DNA of 64,000 nt from Persicimonas caeni (lineage in GTDB: Bacteria; Myxococcota_A; Bradymonadia; Bradymonadales; Bradymonadaceae): contig NZ_CP041186.1 in the NCBI RefSeq assembly GCF_006517175.1, forward strand, positions 3,933,074 to 3,997,073, written 5' to 3'. The notes below the pieces were generated by a model, which ran no database searches, was not told the DNA's origin, and saw only the letters and a list, made by a program, of their open reading frames with translations. The translations under genes were made by a program, and so were the position numbers. Below, in pieces: positions 27,474 through 37,223 of this stretch. Positions within the stretch are counted from its first letter, which is position 1. Every line of letters begins with the position of its first letter.

Positions 27474-29171
27474 TTAGCCAAGCAATTCGCGCGCGGCGTC
27501 GCGTGTTTTGGCGGTCACGCGAGTGCCGCCGAGCATGCGGGCGAGTTCCTCGACGCGCTCTTCTTCGTCGAGCGGACGAATGCGCGACCGGGTGCGACCG
27601 TCTTCGAGCAGCTTTTCGACCAGGTAATGGTGGTCGCTGCGCGAGGCGATCTGCGGAAGGTGGGTGATGCACAGGACCTGGTGGCCGTCGGCGGTACCCT
27701 TGATCTTGGCGCCGACCACGTCGGCGGTCTGCCCGCCGATGCCGGTGTCGACCTCGTCGAACACGTAGGTCTCGACCGAGTCGCGCGCCACCAACACCGT
27801 CTTGAAGGCGAGCATGATGCGGCTCAACTCGCCGCCACTGGCGATCTTGGCCAGCGGACGCGGCTCTTCGCCGGCGTTGGGGGCGAGCAAAAACTCGACG
27901 GTGTCGAAGCCGGTGGGGCCGAGGCGAAGCTCGGCGTCGTCGAGCTTCTTTTTGGCCGGCAACTCAGCCGGCTCGAAGCTCGTCACAAATCGGGTATGCT
28001 TCATGTTCAGGTCGCCCAGCTCGGCCTCGAGGCGCTCTTCGAGCACCCGCGCCGCCGCGCGGCGCTGCTTGCTGAGCTTGTAGGCCAACTCGAGGGCCTT
28101 CGAGCGCGCTTCGGCGAGTTTGGCTTCGAGCTCGCCGCCGCGCTCCTCGGCGTTCTCCAGCTCGGAGAGCTCGGCGCGCATATCCTCGGCCTTGGCCAAG
28201 ATCATGGCCACGTCGGCCGCCCCATGCTTTCGCTTGAGCCGCTTGATCGCCTCGAGTCGCGCGACGATCTCGTCGAGACGCGCCGGATCGTTGTCGATGT
28301 CGCGGTTGTGCCCGGCCAACTCGCGGGCGACCTCTTCGACGCCGATGCGCGCCTCCTCGAGTCGCTCGGCGAGCTCGGCCAGCTGCGGCGCCCACTGCGA
28401 GGCGCGCGTCAGCTCGTCGATCGCCTCCGAAAGCTGCTCGGCGGCCGCCGTATTGCCCTCGTAGCACAGTACCGCGGCGGCTCGAGTCGCCTTGATGATC
28501 TTCTCGGCGTGCTTGAGCGTCTCCAGCTCGGCCTTGAGATTCTCGTCTTCGTCCTCTTCGAGCCCCGCCCCATCGATCTCCTGGAGTTGGAAGCGCAGAA
28601 AGTCGATGCGGTTGAGCCGCTCTTGGACATTCTCGTGGATGCTCGCCAGCTTGCGGCGAATGCGCGCCACCTCGGCGAAGCTTGCCTTCATCTTGTCGCG
28701 CAGCGCGCCCACCTCGGCGAACCCGTCGAGCATCTCGACGTGCTGAGTCACGTCGAACAGGCTGTAGTGCTCGTGCTGGCCGCTGATATCGACCAGGCCG
28801 TGGGTCACCTCGCCCAGCGCGGTGACAGTGGAGAGCCCGCCGTTGATGAAGACCTTGTTGCGCCCCGATCGGCTCACGATCCGGCGCACCACCAGATCGT
28901 TGCCCGTGTTGATCCCCTCGGCCTCGAGCCGCGCGTTGATCTGTTCGAGCTTGTCTTTGCGCGGCGCGAAGATCGCCTCGACGACCGCCTCGTCTTCGTC
29001 CGAGCGGATCACGTCGGTCGACGCTCGCCCGCCCAAAAGCAGGTTGAGCGCGTCGATGATGATCGACTTACCCGCACCGGTCTCTCCGGTCAGCACCGTG
29101 TAGCCCGCGTGCAGCGGGATTTCGAGGTGCTCGATGATAGCGAAATTGCGAATGACGAGGTGGCTCAGCAT
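27474..29171 (-). CDS. recN: DNA repair protein RecN
   Basis: A 565-residue SMC-like ATPase of double-strand break repair. The Walker A motif GETGAGKSIIIDALNLLLGG is at residues 30-49. A long central coiled coil (rich in Glu, Arg, Leu, with LERLEEARIGVEEVARELAG) spans about 160-370. The signature motif ASGGELSRIMLA and Walker B VFDEVDTGIGGQTADVVG come near 450-480, followed by CITHLPQIASRSDHHYLVEK. Length is normal. It converges with no gap on the histidine kinase gene. Confidence 0.96.
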   Translation of the reverse strand: MLSHLVIRNFAIIEHLEIPLHAGYTVLTGETGAGKSIIIDALNLLLGGRASTDVIRSDEDEAVVEAIFAPRKDKLEQINARLEAEGINTGNDLVVRRIVSRSGRNKVFINGGLSTVTALGEVTHGLVDISGQHEHYSLFDVTQHVEMLDGFAEVGALRDKMKASFAEVARIRRKLASIHENVQERLNRIDFLRFQLQEIDGAGLEEDEDENLKAELETLKHAEKIIKATRAAAVLCYEGNTAAAEQLSEAIDELTRASQWAPQLAELAERLEEARIGVEEVARELAGHNRDIDNDPARLDEIVARLEAIKRLKRKHGAADVAMILAKAEDMRAELSELENAEERGGELEAKLAEARSKALELAYKLSKQRRAAARVLEERLEAELGDLNMKHTRFVTSFEPAELPAKKKLDDAELRLGPTGFDTVEFLLAPNAGEEPRPLAKIASGGELSRIMLAFKTVLVARDSVETYVFDEVDTGIGGQTADVVGAKIKGTADGHQVLCITHLPQIASRSDHHYLVEKLLEDGRTRSRIRPLDEEERVEELARMLGGTRVTAKTRDAARELLG

Positions 29172-29560
29172 AACCTGTTAGTTCCCCAGTTCTGGACGCT
29201 GAAAGGACGGTCAGTATTTGTCATATTTTGGGCGGTGGGACAACTGGAGATTGAAATTTGGGGTGACGTTTTGTTGGCCTTGCAGGTCAGTCGCCTCAAC
29301 CCCTCCCCCCTCCGGGGACCTCCCCTAACGGCAAAAAGCGCCGTTGGGGAGGCAGTGATTGCCCCAACAACCACATGTGGTTTTTCGGCCGACCATTCGC
29401 CCCCCAGAGCCGAACGCGTGGGGGGCAGGAGCTCGTAGTTCAAGCTCCGGGGGGTGAGGTTCCGGATCAGCAAGGCCATCTGCCACACCCACTCGCGAAA
29501 TGCCCCACGTCCACAACTTGTTACACAAGCACCAAAGCACCCGCGAACCGGACAAGCACT
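29172..29560. repeat. Intergenic region with GC-rich nested palindromes
   Basis: Between the divergent recN and TPR genes. CCTCCCCTAACGGC and GCCGTTGGGGAGG (29322-29352) form a 13-bp stem with an A-rich loop, usable in either direction. Outer blocks CCTCAACCCCTCCCCCCTCC (29293) and CCGGGGGGTGAGG (29447) also pair roughly. The rest holds no supported gene. Confidence 0.5.
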
Positions 29561-30769
29561 ATGACTGATCCCTACAACGGTTCCAACGCCACCAACGTCG
29601 TCGAAGCACACCAGTGGCTCGCCGACACCATCGAGACGCTCATCGACGAGGGCAAATTCGTCGAGGCGATGCGCGCGCTGAGCCGACTTCGCTCGGTCGC
29701 CGACGACACGCCCACGCGGCTCTTTTGCTACGAGAACCTGGGCGTGCTCGCCTACCGCGCCGGCGACGTCGACGAGGCGCGCCAGGCCTTCGAGCGCGCC
29801 GCCTCCCTCAAGTCGAACGAACTCTCCGCCGGCGATCCCGGACTGCTCTACGCGCTGGGCCACTGCGCGGCGGCGCACGGCGAATGGTGGCGAGCGCTCC
29901 TGCACTACCTGACCGCCTTTCATAACGCCCGCGATCGCGTCGACGAAGCCGAGTTCATGCGCACCGGGGCGATCGCCATGCAGCAACTCGGCTTTCCGGA
30001 CACCGCCTTGTCGATGTTCTTGGGCGCGCTCGATCGCTCTCCAGACAACCCCTGGATCTTGGAGTCCATTTCCCATTTTTACGAGGGCGAAGGGCGCTGG
30101 TTCGAGGCCCTCGACGTCCAAGAGGCGCTCATCGACGTCTTGGCCGACGGGCTGCCCTCGGCGTCGAGCCGGTTGGCCGACCATGCGCAGGTCGATCGCC
30201 TGATCCGCCGGTTCATCTCGCTGTGGACGATCGACCGCCAGGCCGTCGAGAAACGAGTGCACGCGATCACCGATCGTCTGCGCGCCGAGATCGGGCTGGT
30301 GCGCGACGACGACCCCGGCGCTCCGATGGCCGACGCCGGGCTGATGTCGCTCAACCTTCCGGCGGGCCTTCATCTGCTGGTCGAGCAACTCGCCGCCCAC
30401 GAGCGCAACTTCTTGCTGCTCGAAACCGCCCAATCGCTGTGGGCACAGGCGCGCCACGACCGCTTCGACGTCCACCTGACCCCCTACACGCTCGCCGGCG
30501 CCATCCAGGCCGTCTGCGAGCGCCTGCACTGGCGCCAGGCGGCGAGCTTCGACGAGCTCGCCGAGATCTACGGCGCCGACGCCGACACCATCCAGGCCGC
30601 CACGCGCCTCATCGCCGGGCGCTATGGCGTGCGCTTCGTCCCCGAGCACGAGCGCTACGGGGGCTTGGACGCCGCCGAGAGCCGCCGGCTCGTCCAGATC
30701 CAACGCGCGATTCTGTACGGCGTCGACGTGCGCGAGCTCGAAGGCGCAGTCGCGATGCTCGGGGATTGA
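29561..30769 (+). CDS. Tetratricopeptide-repeat protein of unknown function
   Basis: A 402-residue soluble protein (MTDPYNGSNATNVVEAHQWL). Residues ~10-190 form TPR-like helix pairs (FCYENLGVLAYRAGDVDEAR, GLLYALGHCAAAHGEWWRAL, MQQLGFPDTALSMFLGALDR). The C-terminal ~110 residues are a separate helical domain, including LTPYTLAGAIQAVCERLHW, then ASFDELAEIYGADADTIQAA. This faintly recalls cyclin-fold/HTH segments where sequential helices bind DNA. That resemblance is weak. No signal peptide. The gene stands alone between recN and a lipoprotein gene. Confidence 0.55.
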   Translation: MTDPYNGSNATNVVEAHQWLADTIETLIDEGKFVEAMRALSRLRSVADDTPTRLFCYENLGVLAYRAGDVDEARQAFERAASLKSNELSAGDPGLLYALGHCAAAHGEWWRALLHYLTAFHNARDRVDEAEFMRTGAIAMQQLGFPDTALSMFLGALDRSPDNPWILESISHFYEGEGRWFEALDVQEALIDVLADGLPSASSRLADHAQVDRLIRRFISLWTIDRQAVEKRVHAITDRLRAEIGLVRDDDPGAPMADAGLMSLNLPAGLHLLVEQLAAHERNFLLLETAQSLWAQARHDRFDVHLTPYTLAGAIQAVCERLHWRQAASFDELAEIYGADADTIQAATRLIAGRYGVRFVPEHERYGGLDAAESRRLVQIQRAILYGVDVRELEGAVAMLGD

Positions 30770-30859
30770 GCTTCTTTGTGTGTAGGCCGTGCAGGGTTGT
30801 CGCGCCATCTTGCCGCGATCTGCTCATGCGCTCGGCTGGCGTAGGACCAGCTAGAACTG

Positions 30860-30970
30860 AGACGCCCTCCTCCTGTAGCCCGTAGGGCGAAACCCCTCTT
30901 CAATAGCCCCCTGCGTAGGGCGCCTTTCGCCCGAAGCTGGGGGATGGCGCTACGTTTCCCGCAAGGCCAT
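30860..30970. repeat. GC-rich palindromic intergenic repeat
   Basis: Contains CAATAGCCCCCTGCGTAGGG, then GAAGCTGGGGGATGGCG and GCAAGGCC. The AATAGCCCCC and GCAAGGCC blocks recall the ends of the palindromic elements listed at 7.7 and 19.6 kb, and the GATAGCCCCCAG debris at 58437-58470. The surrounding 290-bp gap has no supported gene. Confidence 0.4.
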
Positions 30971-31062
30971 CTCTGCCTCGAGCGAACGCCCTTGACCCGC
31001 ATGACCCACCGCGCCACCATACGCGGCGTGGTTGAATCGAGTGATTTTTACAAGGGGTAGAT

Positions 31063-33057
31063 GTGAATTATCGCAGAGTTGCATCGTCGTTATTTTTCAT
31101 ATTCTTGGCGCTCTCGCTGGGCGCGTGTGCCGGCTCGAAGGGAACGGACGACGACGCTCAGGCGCAGGGAAAACGCCTGCCCGCCTATTTTGAAGAGATT
31201 CCGGCCGACACCTTCTACTTCGTCGGCGGCAGCGAGCCGATTCCGGCCGCGCTGATCGCCAACGGCCTCGAGAAGCTCGAGACGTTCCGCAAATGGGGCG
31301 AGGAGCTCGACGCCGACATGCCGGTCGCCGGCCAGAGCCTCGAGGAGGCCAACCGTGCGGCCGCCGAGGCGAACAAGCCGCCCGAGCCGCCCGAGTTCCT
31401 GCTCGAAAAGATGGGCGGAGAGGTGAGCGCCGAGGGGCTCGAGAAGCTCGGCATCTCGTCGAGCCCGCGCGTAGCCAGCTACATGGTCGGCGTGGTGCCG
31501 GTGCTGCGCTTTACGCTGAGCGACGAGAAGAAATTCATGGCGCTCGTCGACGATCTCGAAAAGACCTACGACGAGCCGGGCACCGAGCTCGAGCACCAGC
31601 AAGTCTCCTACCGTCGCTACGGCGCCGGCGGCGACTACTTGCTGCTGCGCACGACCTCCGACGAGGCGGTCATGGCCGTGGTCGACGACGATGTCTTCGA
31701 GATCTTCTTGCCCTATTTCGTGGGCGCCAAGAAGCCCGCGAAGAGTCTGGCCGACGACAACGCATTCTTGCGCACCGTCGAGAATAACGGCTTCAAGCGC
31801 TTCGGCGCCGGCTACTTCGACTTCGAGAAGATGATCGCCTACGGCACGGGGACCGAGCAGCCCCAGGGAATCACCAAGGCGATCCTCGACAAGAGCAACT
31901 TCTACATGACCAAGTCGGAGCAGTGCAAAACCGAGTTCATGCGGATCGCGCGCATGATGCCCAAGCTGGTGGCCGGCTTCCGCGCCTACGACAAGACGAC
32001 CACCGATTTCGCCTTCGGCGCCGAGCTCGAAGACGGATTCGCCCGCGAGCTCGCCAAGACCGTGTCGGGCACCCCCGGCCACAACACCGCCTTCGCCCAG
32101 AAGTCGCTCATCGAGGTCGGCCTGGGGCTCGACATGGGCAAATTGCTCGACTTCGTGGTCGCCGAGGCCCAGAAGGTCCAGATGCAGCCGTTCCAGTGCG
32201 AGCAATTCCAGGACGCCAACCGCACCGCCAACAACATCATCGGCGCCGCCGGGCAGGTCCCGCCCGCGATGCGCAAGCTCGCCGGCTTCAACGTGCTGCT
32301 TCGCAACGTGGTGCTCGAGTGGAAGGCCGATAACACCAAAAACGGCACGACCGTCTGGATCCCGCGCGTGCTCGGCGCGCTTCGCACCGACCAGCCGCAG
32401 GCGTTCATGTTCCTCGTCGGCCAGTTCTTCCCGCAGGCCAAGCAGCTGCAGGCGCAGCCCGACGGCAATCCGGTGCCCATCCCGCAGGCCGCCGGCGTCT
32501 ACGAAGGCATCATCGACCCGCTGCTCGTGATGACCCAACGCGGCCTCGCCGTGACGGTGGGCCCGAAGATGGTCGACAACGGCAAAGAAGTGCTCGCCGC
32601 GGAACCCTCGGCGACGTCCCCGGCGCTGGTCCTGCGCCTGAACCTAGGCGATTCCGCCCAAGAACTCGTCACCAACATCAAGTCGCTGGTCGATAAGGCC
32701 GAGGCCGACAAGGACGCGCGCGGGCTGACCGCCGACGATATCACCAAGGCCCGTGAGGCGATTGCGACGATCGAGGCGTACCTTCCCAAGGGCGCGTGGT
32801 CGGCGACGTTCACCACCGAATTCAGCGACTTCGGCGTGCTCTTCGCCTACCGCGACCAGGGCGAGCTCGACATCGACTGGGATCGCGACCCGAGCCCCGA
32901 GGTCGAGGAGAATTTCGAGGCGCTGGGCAAGGTTTTGGGTGAGGATCCGCCGGCCACCGCCACGATCGAAGAGGAGGCCGTCGAGCCGGCCCCCAAAGAT
33001 TCAACCATCCAAATCCGCCGCAAGGGCGACGGTATGGGCACAAGAGGTGAGTTTTAA
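31063..33057 (+). CDS. Large lipoprotein, possibly DUF3352-like
   Basis: A 664-residue lipoprotein starting with GTG at 31063, preceded by AAGGGG at 5 nt. The signal is SSLFFIFLALSLGACAG with Cys at the lipobox. The mature part begins near LPAYFEEIPADTFYFVGGSE, a phrase like the LPADT opening of DUF3352 proteins, then alternates helices and strands without a recognisable catalytic motif. Three Cys lie near residues 288-390 (EQCKTEF, PFQCEQF). The C-terminus is acidic and Pro-rich and ends KGDGMGTRGEF. The HAD hydrolase gene begins one base after the stop, so the pair is an operon. Function unknown. Confidence 0.6.
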   Translation: MNYRRVASSLFFIFLALSLGACAGSKGTDDDAQAQGKRLPAYFEEIPADTFYFVGGSEPIPAALIANGLEKLETFRKWGEELDADMPVAGQSLEEANRAAAEANKPPEPPEFLLEKMGGEVSAEGLEKLGISSSPRVASYMVGVVPVLRFTLSDEKKFMALVDDLEKTYDEPGTELEHQQVSYRRYGAGGDYLLLRTTSDEAVMAVVDDDVFEIFLPYFVGAKKPAKSLADDNAFLRTVENNGFKRFGAGYFDFEKMIAYGTGTEQPQGITKAILDKSNFYMTKSEQCKTEFMRIARMMPKLVAGFRAYDKTTTDFAFGAELEDGFARELAKTVSGTPGHNTAFAQKSLIEVGLGLDMGKLLDFVVAEAQKVQMQPFQCEQFQDANRTANNIIGAAGQVPPAMRKLAGFNVLLRNVVLEWKADNTKNGTTVWIPRVLGALRTDQPQAFMFLVGQFFPQAKQLQAQPDGNPVPIPQAAGVYEGIIDPLLVMTQRGLAVTVGPKMVDNGKEVLAAEPSATSPALVLRLNLGDSAQELVTNIKSLVDKAEADKDARGLTADDITKAREAIATIEAYLPKGAWSATFTTEFSDFGVLFAYRDQGELDIDWDRDPSPEVEENFEALGKVLGEDPPATATIEEEAVEPAPKDSTIQIRRKGDGMGTRGEF

Positions 33058-33058
33058 C

Positions 33059-33880
33059 GTGAGCTTGGTACTTCTGGACATCGACGGCACGCTTCTGGGC
33101 GCCGACGGCGGCGTTGACGCCGCCATCTGGTCGGCCGCCGAACGGCTGCGCGACGCCGGGCTTCGCCTGGCCGTGTGCACGGGGCGCACCCACTCGGGCG
33201 TCGCCCTCGACATCGCCCGCCGGTTGGATGCGGGCGCGCCGCATATCTTCCACAACGGCGCGCTCGTCACCACCGCCGACGCCGAGCCGAAGCTGTTGCA
33301 CTCTGCGCCCCTGGGGGCCGACGTGCTACGCCGGCTCGTCGGCCACGCCCGCCGCCTCGAGGCGACGATCGAGTTCTATACGGCCGGCGAGGTCTACGTC
33401 GACCGCATCACCACCGAGTGCGCCCGGCACGCCGAGGTGCTCGACATCGCGCCTGTGGAGCGCGACTTGGAGGGGGTCTTGATCGACGAGGAGGTCATCC
33501 GCGCCCACTGGATCATCGACCCCGCACTCCTCGACCAGGCGCTCGCCGTCGACCTGCCGGCCTGCAACGCGTCCAGCGCCACGTCGCCGGCGCTCCCCAA
33601 AGACGCCTTCATCAGCGTGACGAGCGCCCACGTCTCCAAGGGCACCGGCGCGGTCTTCGCCGCCGAGCACCTGGGCGTCGACCTGGCCGACGTCGTCGGC
33701 GTGGGCGACTCGATGAGCGATATCCCGATGCTCGACGCCGTCGGCCACCCGTTTGCCATGGCCGACGGCGACCCGCAGGTATGCGAGCGATTTCGCACCT
33801 GCGGCCCCGTCGACCAGAACGGCGTCATCGAGGCGCTCGAGTTCGCGCTTCGTCGGTGCGGGGACTTGCAGCCGTCGTGA
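33059..33880 (+). CDS. HAD-superfamily hydrolase, Cof type
   Basis: A 273-residue phosphatase-like protein; GTG start at 33059 with AGAGGTGA upstream inside the end of the preceding gene. HAD motif I is LLDIDGTLLG, motif II Thr is in VCTGRTH, the motif III Lys is in HVSKGTGAVF, and motif IV is VGVGDSMSDIPML. A C2B-type cap lies between motifs II and III, as in Cof/YidA sugar-phosphate phosphatases. The last codons (ALRRCGDLQPS) are encoded by sequence matching the 35-bp repeat that follows the gene, so the native C-terminus seems to have been replaced or extended by a repeat unit. Substrate unknown. Confidence 0.85.
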   Translation: MSLVLLDIDGTLLGADGGVDAAIWSAAERLRDAGLRLAVCTGRTHSGVALDIARRLDAGAPHIFHNGALVTTADAEPKLLHSAPLGADVLRRLVGHARRLEATIEFYTAGEVYVDRITTECARHAEVLDIAPVERDLEGVLIDEEVIRAHWIIDPALLDQALAVDLPACNASSATSPALPKDAFISVTSAHVSKGTGAVFAAEHLGVDLADVVGVGDSMSDIPMLDAVGHPFAMADGDPQVCERFRTCGPVDQNGVIEALEFALRRCGDLQPS

Positions 33881-33883
33881 GAC

Positions 33884-34056
33884 GTCTTCGGTGCGTGGGC
33901 TTCTAGCCCTCGCAAAGAGTCTTCGGTGCGTGGGCTTCCAGCCCTCGCAAAGAGTCTTCGGTGTGTGGGCTTCTAGCCCTCGCAAAAAAAGCGAGGCCAA
34001 GATGGCCCCGCACCGAAGAAGAAAAGCGAGGCCAAGATGGCCCCACACCGAAGAAA
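33884..34056. repeat. 35-bp repeat array, three direct and two inverted copies
   Basis: Direct units with period 35 begin at 33884, 33919 and 33954 (GTCTTCGGTGCGTGGGCTTC, then TAGCCCTCGCAAAGA). Two complementary units begin at about 33991 and 34026 (GCGAGGCCAAGATGGCCCCG, then CACCGAAGA). The array can fold into one long hairpin. The unit shares its core with the 63-bp repeats in the methyltransferase gene at 59489. Confidence 0.8.
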
Positions 34057-34093
34057 AAGGCCGACCCGTATTGCCGGGTCGGCCTTTTTCTTC
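34050..34093. terminator. Bidirectional Rho-independent terminator
   Basis: Perfect 19-bp stem GAAGAAAAAGGCCGACCCG with loop TATTGC; A-run on one side and T-run on the other. It serves the convergent HAD hydrolase and the 199-residue protein gene. Confidence 0.9.
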
Positions 34094-34116
34094 TCGATCT
34101 CTCGCGCCCTACAAAA

Positions 34117-34716
34117 TCACTCTTGCGGTCGCGGCCCGATCTCTTCGATGACGTCCGACTCGTTGACCGCGTCTTCTTCGTGCTCGGCCTGATCGTCGTC
34201 CTTGGGAAGCGTCTCGCCGACGATCTTGCGGTAGACGTAGCGCGAGCCGATGGAGGCGCCCATGCCCACGGCCATGGCGGCCGGGCCCATCGAGCCGGTG
34301 ATCATGTAGACGGCGATGGTGCCGGCGGTGCCCGACGAGGAGGTCACGAACCCGCAGCCCGACTCGGCGGCGACGTGCTTGGCAGCCTGGGCGCCGTCGA
34401 TCTTGCCCTCGCGCATGTATTTGGCGGCGTTGAGCCCGCCCACCGCGCCGTCGACGATGGCCCCGGCGACGCCGGCGCGACCGCAGATATAGGCGACCTC
34501 TTTGGCCGGCCCGGCGATGGCCGCCGAGCGGACCACGCCCATGAATTGCTTGCCTTGTTTGGATTGAGCCGCGGCTTCGTAGGCCTGGCGCAGGCCCTGC
34601 TGGCTGCTCACCGCGCTGCGGCGCAGGCTGTCGGCCGACGCGCCGGCGGCGTGTCCGGCGAGTTTGCCGGCCTGGCGGCTCAATTGGGCGATGGCGTCAC
34701 TCAGAAAGCTGCTCAT
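34117..34716 (-). CDS. Gly/Ala-rich helical protein of unknown function
   Basis: A 199-residue protein (MSSFLSDAIAQLSRQAGKLA). The central part is rich in Gly and Ala with small-residue spacing like glycine zippers (GRAGVAGAIVDGAVGGLNAA, then GTAGTIAVYMITGSMGPAAM), suggesting two or three membrane-embedded helices or a tight bundle. One Cys pair of note is YICGRAG and ESGCGFV. The C-terminus is highly acidic (DDDQAEHEEDAVNESDVIEE). It has no signal peptide. It converges on the HAD hydrolase gene through a strong shared terminator. I do not recognise the family. Confidence 0.55.
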   Translation of the reverse strand: MSSFLSDAIAQLSRQAGKLAGHAAGASADSLRRSAVSSQQGLRQAYEAAAQSKQGKQFMGVVRSAAIAGPAKEVAYICGRAGVAGAIVDGAVGGLNAAKYMREGKIDGAQAAKHVAAESGCGFVTSSSGTAGTIAVYMITGSMGPAAMAVGMGASIGSRYVYRKIVGETLPKDDDQAEHEEDAVNESDVIEEIGPRPQE

Positions 34717-34887
34717 ATTTTGCTCGTCCGTTGGCGATGAGTGGTATTCGCGACCACTTCTAAGATAATCAACCGGGGTGGCCGTGACAAACGGTCTCTT
34801 TAATCTACAATCGGCCCTCGAGGCCCAAATGCAGTCAGGCAGTTCCGAAACCCCGAAACCCCGAAACTCCCAGACCCCGCAGTACCC

Positions 34888-35916
34888 ATGTTCCTCTTAC
34901 GCGAAGTCATCCCGACCGATCTCGAACAACTCCGAGATCTGGCTCGTAGACTAAACACGCTGAACCTGCCCAATGATTCCGCCCGGCTGCAGAAGCTGGT
35001 CGACGTCAGCCGCGGCAGCTTCGGCGGGGTCTACCGCGAGGCGAAGTTTCGCGACTATCTGTTCGTGCTCGAAGATCTGGCCGAAGACCGGCTCATCGGC
35101 TCGTGCCTGATCATCGCCCAGCACGGCACCTACGAGCGCCCGGCGGTCTACTTCAACGTGCGCGAGGAGCAGAAATACTCGACGACCCTGGACAAGCATT
35201 TCGTCCACCAGGTGCTCCAGCTCACCTTTAACTACGATGGGCCCACCGAGATCGGCGGGCTGATCTTGCACCCCGACTACCGCGGCCACCAGCTCAAGCT
35301 GGGTAAATTGCTCAGCTTCGTGCGCTTTTTGTTCATCGGGCTGCACCGCGACCTGTTCCGCGACCGCATCGTCGCCGAGCTGCTGCCGCCGCTCAACCCC
35401 GACGGCACCAGCGACTTGTGGGATTGCCTGGGCCAGAACTTCACGCACCTCGACTACCGCACCGCCGACCTTCTGAGCCGCGACAACGTCGAGTTTATCC
35501 GCAGCCTCTTTCCGTCGACGCCCATCTACACCTCGCTTTTGCCCGAGCACGTGCGCGACCTGATCGGCGTGGTCGGCAAGCGCACCCGCCCGGCCAAGCG
35601 CATGCTCGAGGGGATCGGGTTTCGGTGGGACCACTCCATCGATCCCTTCGACGGCGGGCCGACCTACGCGGTGGAGGCGAATCGCTGCGAGCCGGTCACC
35701 CGCACCAAGCGCGTCGCTTTTGCCGGCGAGTTCGGCGAGGATGAGCGCGCCGACGGCCGGGCGCTGGTGTCGGTGGAAGACGAGTCGCGCGAGGCGCGCT
35801 TTATGGCGTCTTTGTGCGAGTACCGCGAGGTCGACGGCGGCGTCGAGCTGCGCGGCGAAGCGCTCGAAAAGCTCGCCCCGGAGGGCGAGGTGGGTATGAT
35901 GCGGCTATCATGGTGA
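34888..35916 (+). CDS. astA: Arginine N-succinyltransferase family protein (AstA-like)
   Basis: A 342-residue acyltransferase with a GNAT-like fold. MFLLREVIPTDLEQLRDLAR opens as in AstA; later family features include SRGSFGGVYREAKFRDYLFV, GGLILHPDYRGHQLKLGKLL, RIVAELLPPLNPDG and the IYTSLLPEHVRDLIG region. Length equals that of AstA (~340). AstA starts the arginine succinyltransferase (AST) degradation pathway. No other ast gene (astB-E) is in the window, so it may be an orphan or act on another amine. The start has no clear ribosome binding site; a GAAACCCC triplet repeat precedes it. Confidence 0.8.
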   Translation: MFLLREVIPTDLEQLRDLARRLNTLNLPNDSARLQKLVDVSRGSFGGVYREAKFRDYLFVLEDLAEDRLIGSCLIIAQHGTYERPAVYFNVREEQKYSTTLDKHFVHQVLQLTFNYDGPTEIGGLILHPDYRGHQLKLGKLLSFVRFLFIGLHRDLFRDRIVAELLPPLNPDGTSDLWDCLGQNFTHLDYRTADLLSRDNVEFIRSLFPSTPIYTSLLPEHVRDLIGVVGKRTRPAKRMLEGIGFRWDHSIDPFDGGPTYAVEANRCEPVTRTKRVAFAGEFGEDERADGRALVSVEDESREARFMASLCEYREVDGGVELRGEALEKLAPEGEVGMMRLSW

Positions 35917-35917
35917 T

Positions 35918-36062
35918 TGAAACGACCCTCTAATTGTCGTTCCGCGAGGGCGTAGTTCGCCCTCGCCCCTAATAGCGGGCGTCTCTTGCCAGCAAGGCGC
36001 TCATTGAAACGAAGCGAAAGAGGCGGCCTTGCACAGGTCGTTTCTTGCCAGCAAGGCCTCCC
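35918..36062. repeat. Palindromic dispersed element, copy C (right half plus extra tail)
   Basis: GAAACGACCCTCTAATTGTC, then GCCCTCGCCCCTAATAGCGG, GCGTC and GCAAGGCG match the right arms of copies A and B. A second GGCCTTGC...GCAAGGCC pair follows at 36025-36057. Confidence 0.7.
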
Positions 36063-36165
36063 CCATGGAATATCCCCACCCCCGAGCGACCTTGATTGAA
36101 CCGGGTGAAAAAAGTTACGTGGTGGGTCCCTGTGCACGCGATCCACTCTCTTAGGAGCTTCAGAG

Positions 36166-37206
<1,041 letters not shown>

Positions 37207-37223
37207 TCTAGTTAAGGATGACG

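Noticed and set aside
33884-34056. CRISPR array
   Set aside because: Units are contiguous with no unique spacers and change orientation within the array; no cas genes are nearby.
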